DNA of 5,382 nucleotides from JBHJHK01 sp050330975 (GTDB lineage Bacteria; Pseudomonadota; Gammaproteobacteria; Competibacterales; Competibacteraceae): contig JBHJHK010000477.1 of the NCBI GenBank assembly GCA_050330975.1, positions 1 to 5,382 of the forward strand, in the 5' to 3' direction. The notes under the pieces are model-generated. The model was not told the DNA's origin and searched no databases. It was given only the letters and a program-made list of their open reading frames with translations. Shown one piece after another: positions 3,531-5,382 of the stretch (within the stretch, counting starts at the first letter, position 1; each line of letters opens with the position of its first letter). Made by a program: the position numbers and the translations under genes.

Positions 3531-5382
3531 TCAGTCGGTGGCGGGGGTGCGGGGGGGCAACAGATCCTCACAGCGGATGGGTAGGCGCCGCACCCGGACG
3601 CCAGTGGCATGATACACGGCATTGGCGATGGCGGCGGCGGTGCCGACGATACTCACCTCGCCGATGCCCTTGACCCCCAGGGGATTGACCTCTCGGTCTT
3701 CTTCCTCCACCAATTCCACCTCGATGTGGGGCACGTCGGCGTTGACGGGGATCAAGTACTCTCCCAGGTTGTCGTTGACGTAGCGCCCACGGGCGGGGTC
3801 GATCTCCGTGGCCTCGTGGAGGGCCGAGCCGATCCCCCACACCATCCCCCCCAGATACTGGCTGCGGGCGGTCTTTTGGTTGAGAATTCGCCCGGCGGCA
3901 AAGGCCCCCACCGCCCGGGGTACGCGGATTTCCCGGGTGTAGCGGTTGACCCGCACCTCGACAAACTCGGCGCCAAAGGCGTACATGGATCGGTCGCCCC
4001 GGGTGCCGCCGACGATTTTGATCACGCCGTCATACAGGGTTTGGATGGCGGCCTTGCCGGTGTCAAGAGGCGCCCACTCCCCCACCACCGACCAGGAGGC
4101 GGGATCGCCGTTGGCCACCAAGGTGGCCAGGCTCACCCGCGCCCCATCGGCCCCCACCACCGCCCCATCCTCCAGGGCGAGGGTTTGGGGGTCGCGGCCC
4201 TGGAGGGGGCCAGCCATTTCCACGGCCGTCCGACACAGGCGCTGGCGCAACAACCCGCAGGCGGTGTGGACGGCGCTGCCCACCGAGGCGGTGGTCACCG
4301 AGCCCCCGGCCACGGGGCCGGGGGTGAGTTTGGAGTCCCCCAGGGAGACCTCGATGGCCGCAACCGGTAGGCCCAACCCCGCGGCGGCCACCTGGGCCAC
4401 CACGGTGTAGGCGCCGGTGCCCACGTCGTGGGCGGCGCACTCCACCTGGGCCCCGCGGGCGGTGAGGGCCACCTTGGCCGTGGCGGGCGCCATGTGGGTG
4501 GGATAGAACGCCGTGGCGCAGCCAAAACCCACCAGGTCGTCGCCGTCCACCATGGCGCCGACCCGGGGATCGCGGTCTCGCCAGCCAAAGCGCGCCGCGG
4601 CGCGGTCGTAGCAGGCCATCAACGAGCGGCTGGTGAAGCGGGCGCCGGTAAAGGGCTCTCGGTCGGTGTCGTTGCGGCGCCGCAACTCCACGGGATCCAT
4701 CCCCAGGGCCACCGCCAGTTCGTCCACCGCCGACTCCATGGCGAACACGTAGGGCACCTCCGGCGGGGCGCGCATAAAGCCGGCGCTCTGGCGGTCGGCC
4801 CGCACGGTGTGGATGGCGCTTTGAATGTGGGGGATGGCGTACATGGCGGCGCTGTTCTTGACGCCGGCGACGATGAAGTCGTCATCCCGGGAGTTGAGTT
4901 CAAACCCCTCGTGGATCAGCGCCTGGAATTGTCCCGCAGCGTCGGCCCCCAGCCGCACCCGCTGGCGGGTTTCGGCCCGGAAGGTGGCGGTGGTAAAGCA
5001 CTGCTGGCGGGTATCGGCGACCCTCACCGGCCGGCCCAGGCGCTTGGCGGCCATGGCCACCAACACGGTGCGGGCGGTCATCAAGGCCTTGGCCCCAAAG
5101 GCCCCACCCACAAAGGGCGAGACCACCCGCACCAAGTCGGAGTCTATCCCCAGGGCCTTGGCCACCCCCACCTTGAGGCCGTAGACGCAGTGTCTTGGCT
5201 CGTGGAGGACGAGCTCCTCCCCGTGCCACTCGGCGGTGGTGGAAAACAGCTCGATGGTGTTGTGGTGTTGGGGGGGGGTTTGGTAGGCGGCGTCGACGGC
5301 TACAGCACTTGCGGCCAGGGCGGCGGGGGCGTCGCCAACAAAGGGGTTCTTGGGCGCAGGGGCGGGTTGGGTGTCGACCCCG
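3531..5382 (-). CDS. Molybdopterin-binding large subunit, xanthine dehydrogenase/aldehyde oxidoreductase family (PaoC/YagR-like), 5' end beyond window
   Basis: This is the catalytic molybdenum-cofactor subunit of an enzyme that hydroxylates aldehydes or heterocycles with water and passes electrons to [2Fe-2S] and FAD subunits. The frame stays open to position 5382 with no start, so about 616 C-terminal residues are seen; PaoC is about 730. In order: YQTPPQHHNTIEL (N-terminal cofactor domain), FVGGAFGAK at 5088-5111, MRAPPEVPYVFAMES, DVGTGAYTVVAQ, GDSKLTPGPVAGGS, GGMVWGIGSALHE, and near the end GVKGIGEVSIVG, whose Glu (codon 3657-3659) matches the family's catalytic glutamate. The ending NPLGVKGIGE...IANAVYHATG with PVNADVPHIEVE most resembles PaoC. 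A GTG at 5171 is internal because conserved sequence continues upstream of it. Where many relatives have Thr-Gln before the FGAK region, this one reads EPRHCVYG. A periplasmic Tat signal, if any, would be on the small subunit, not visible here. Family certain; substrate unknown. Confidence 0.9.
   Translation of the reverse strand, partial: GVDTQPAPAPKNPFVGDAPAALAASAVAVDAAYQTPPQHHNTIELFSTTAEWHGEELVLHEPRHCVYGLKVGVAKALGIDSDLVRVVSPFVGGAFGAKALMTARTVLVAMAAKRLGRPVRVADTRQQCFTTATFRAETRQRVRLGADAAGQFQALIHEGFELNSRDDDFIVAGVKNSAAMYAIPHIQSAIHTVRADRQSAGFMRAPPEVPYVFAMESAVDELAVALGMDPVELRRRNDTDREPFTGARFTSRSLMACYDRAAARFGWRDRDPRVGAMVDGDDLVGFGCATAFYPTHMAPATAKVALTARGAQVECAAHDVGTGAYTVVAQVAAAGLGLPVAAIEVSLGDSKLTPGPVAGGSVTTASVGSAVHTACGLLRQRLCRTAVEMAGPLQGRDPQTLALEDGAVVGADGARVSLATLVANGDPASWSVVGEWAPLDTGKAAIQTLYDGVIKIVGGTRGDRSMYAFGAEFVEVRVNRYTREIRVPRAVGAFAAGRILNQKTARSQYLGGMVWGIGSALHEATEIDPARGRYVNDNLGEYLIPVNADVPHIEVELVEEEDREVNPLGVKGIGEVSIVGTAAAIANAVYHATGVRVRRLPIRCEDLLPPRTPATD

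Noticed and set aside
3609..4370. 253-codon plus-strand ORF opposite the molybdoenzyme gene
   Set aside because: His/Gly/Pro-rich shadow of a well-conserved coding frame on the other strand.
5169..5171. GTG as the start of the molybdoenzyme subunit
   Set aside because: The same frame continues upstream to the window edge and encodes conserved family sequence (VDAAYQTPPQHHNTIEL), so this GTG is an internal valine.
1..5382. CRISPR array, insertion sequence, phage or tRNA gene
   Set aside because: I found no spaced repeats, transposase, integrase, terminal inverted repeats or cloverleaf-like sequence on either strand.

Overview
The window is GC-rich with strong G/C preference at third codon positions. 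It reads as a piece of a gammaproteobacterial chromosome. The best evidence is gene order: suhB and trmJ stand back to back and diverge, and trmJ points into iron-sulfur (isc) genes, as in Escherichia coli (suhB / trmJ-iscR-iscS-iscU-iscA). The proteins are too diverged for a genus call; a high-GC group such as Chromatiales/Ectothiorhodospiraceae is plausible but is inference.

Layout. 1-209: no gene; G/C-homopolymer-rich DNA downstream of iscA, with a GC hairpin and a G-quadruplex-like motif on the iscA sense strand. 210-536 (-): iscA, a canonical A-type Fe-S carrier with all three ligand cysteines. 537-623: spacer with a perfect odd-centred palindrome and an 11-bp tandem repeat. 624-1019 (-): an IscU/NifU-N-type scaffold homologue of normal length in which all three cluster-binding cysteines are replaced, while the LPPxK chaperone-recognition motif and the neighbouring Lys/His survive. 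1020-1123: an AT-rich, promoter-like gap with a hairpin. 1124-1957 (-): trmJ, the tRNA Cm32/Um32 methyltransferase. 1984-2808 (+): suhB, the inositol monophosphatase/Nus factor. 2809-2975: leader region with a long imperfect hairpin. 2976-3500 (+): a thioredoxin-type arsenate reductase (ArsC). 3531 to beyond 5382 (-): the C-terminal ~616 residues of a molybdopterin-binding large subunit of the xanthine dehydrogenase/aldehyde oxidoreductase family (PaoC/YagR-like), converging on arsC and cut by the window edge.

How the genes fit together. The minus-strand trmJ - IscU-like - iscA run looks like an isc locus stripped of iscR and iscS, with its scaffold turned into a cysteine-less paralogue. That is the most unusual thing here: a protein that should no longer build a [2Fe-2S] cluster by the IscU mechanism, but that keeps the HscA docking motif and sits beside an intact IscA. 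suhB and arsC lie on the opposite strand. ArsC has no arsR or arsenite pump in view. The molybdoenzyme subunit probably ends an operon whose FAD and [2Fe-2S] subunits would lie beyond the right edge.
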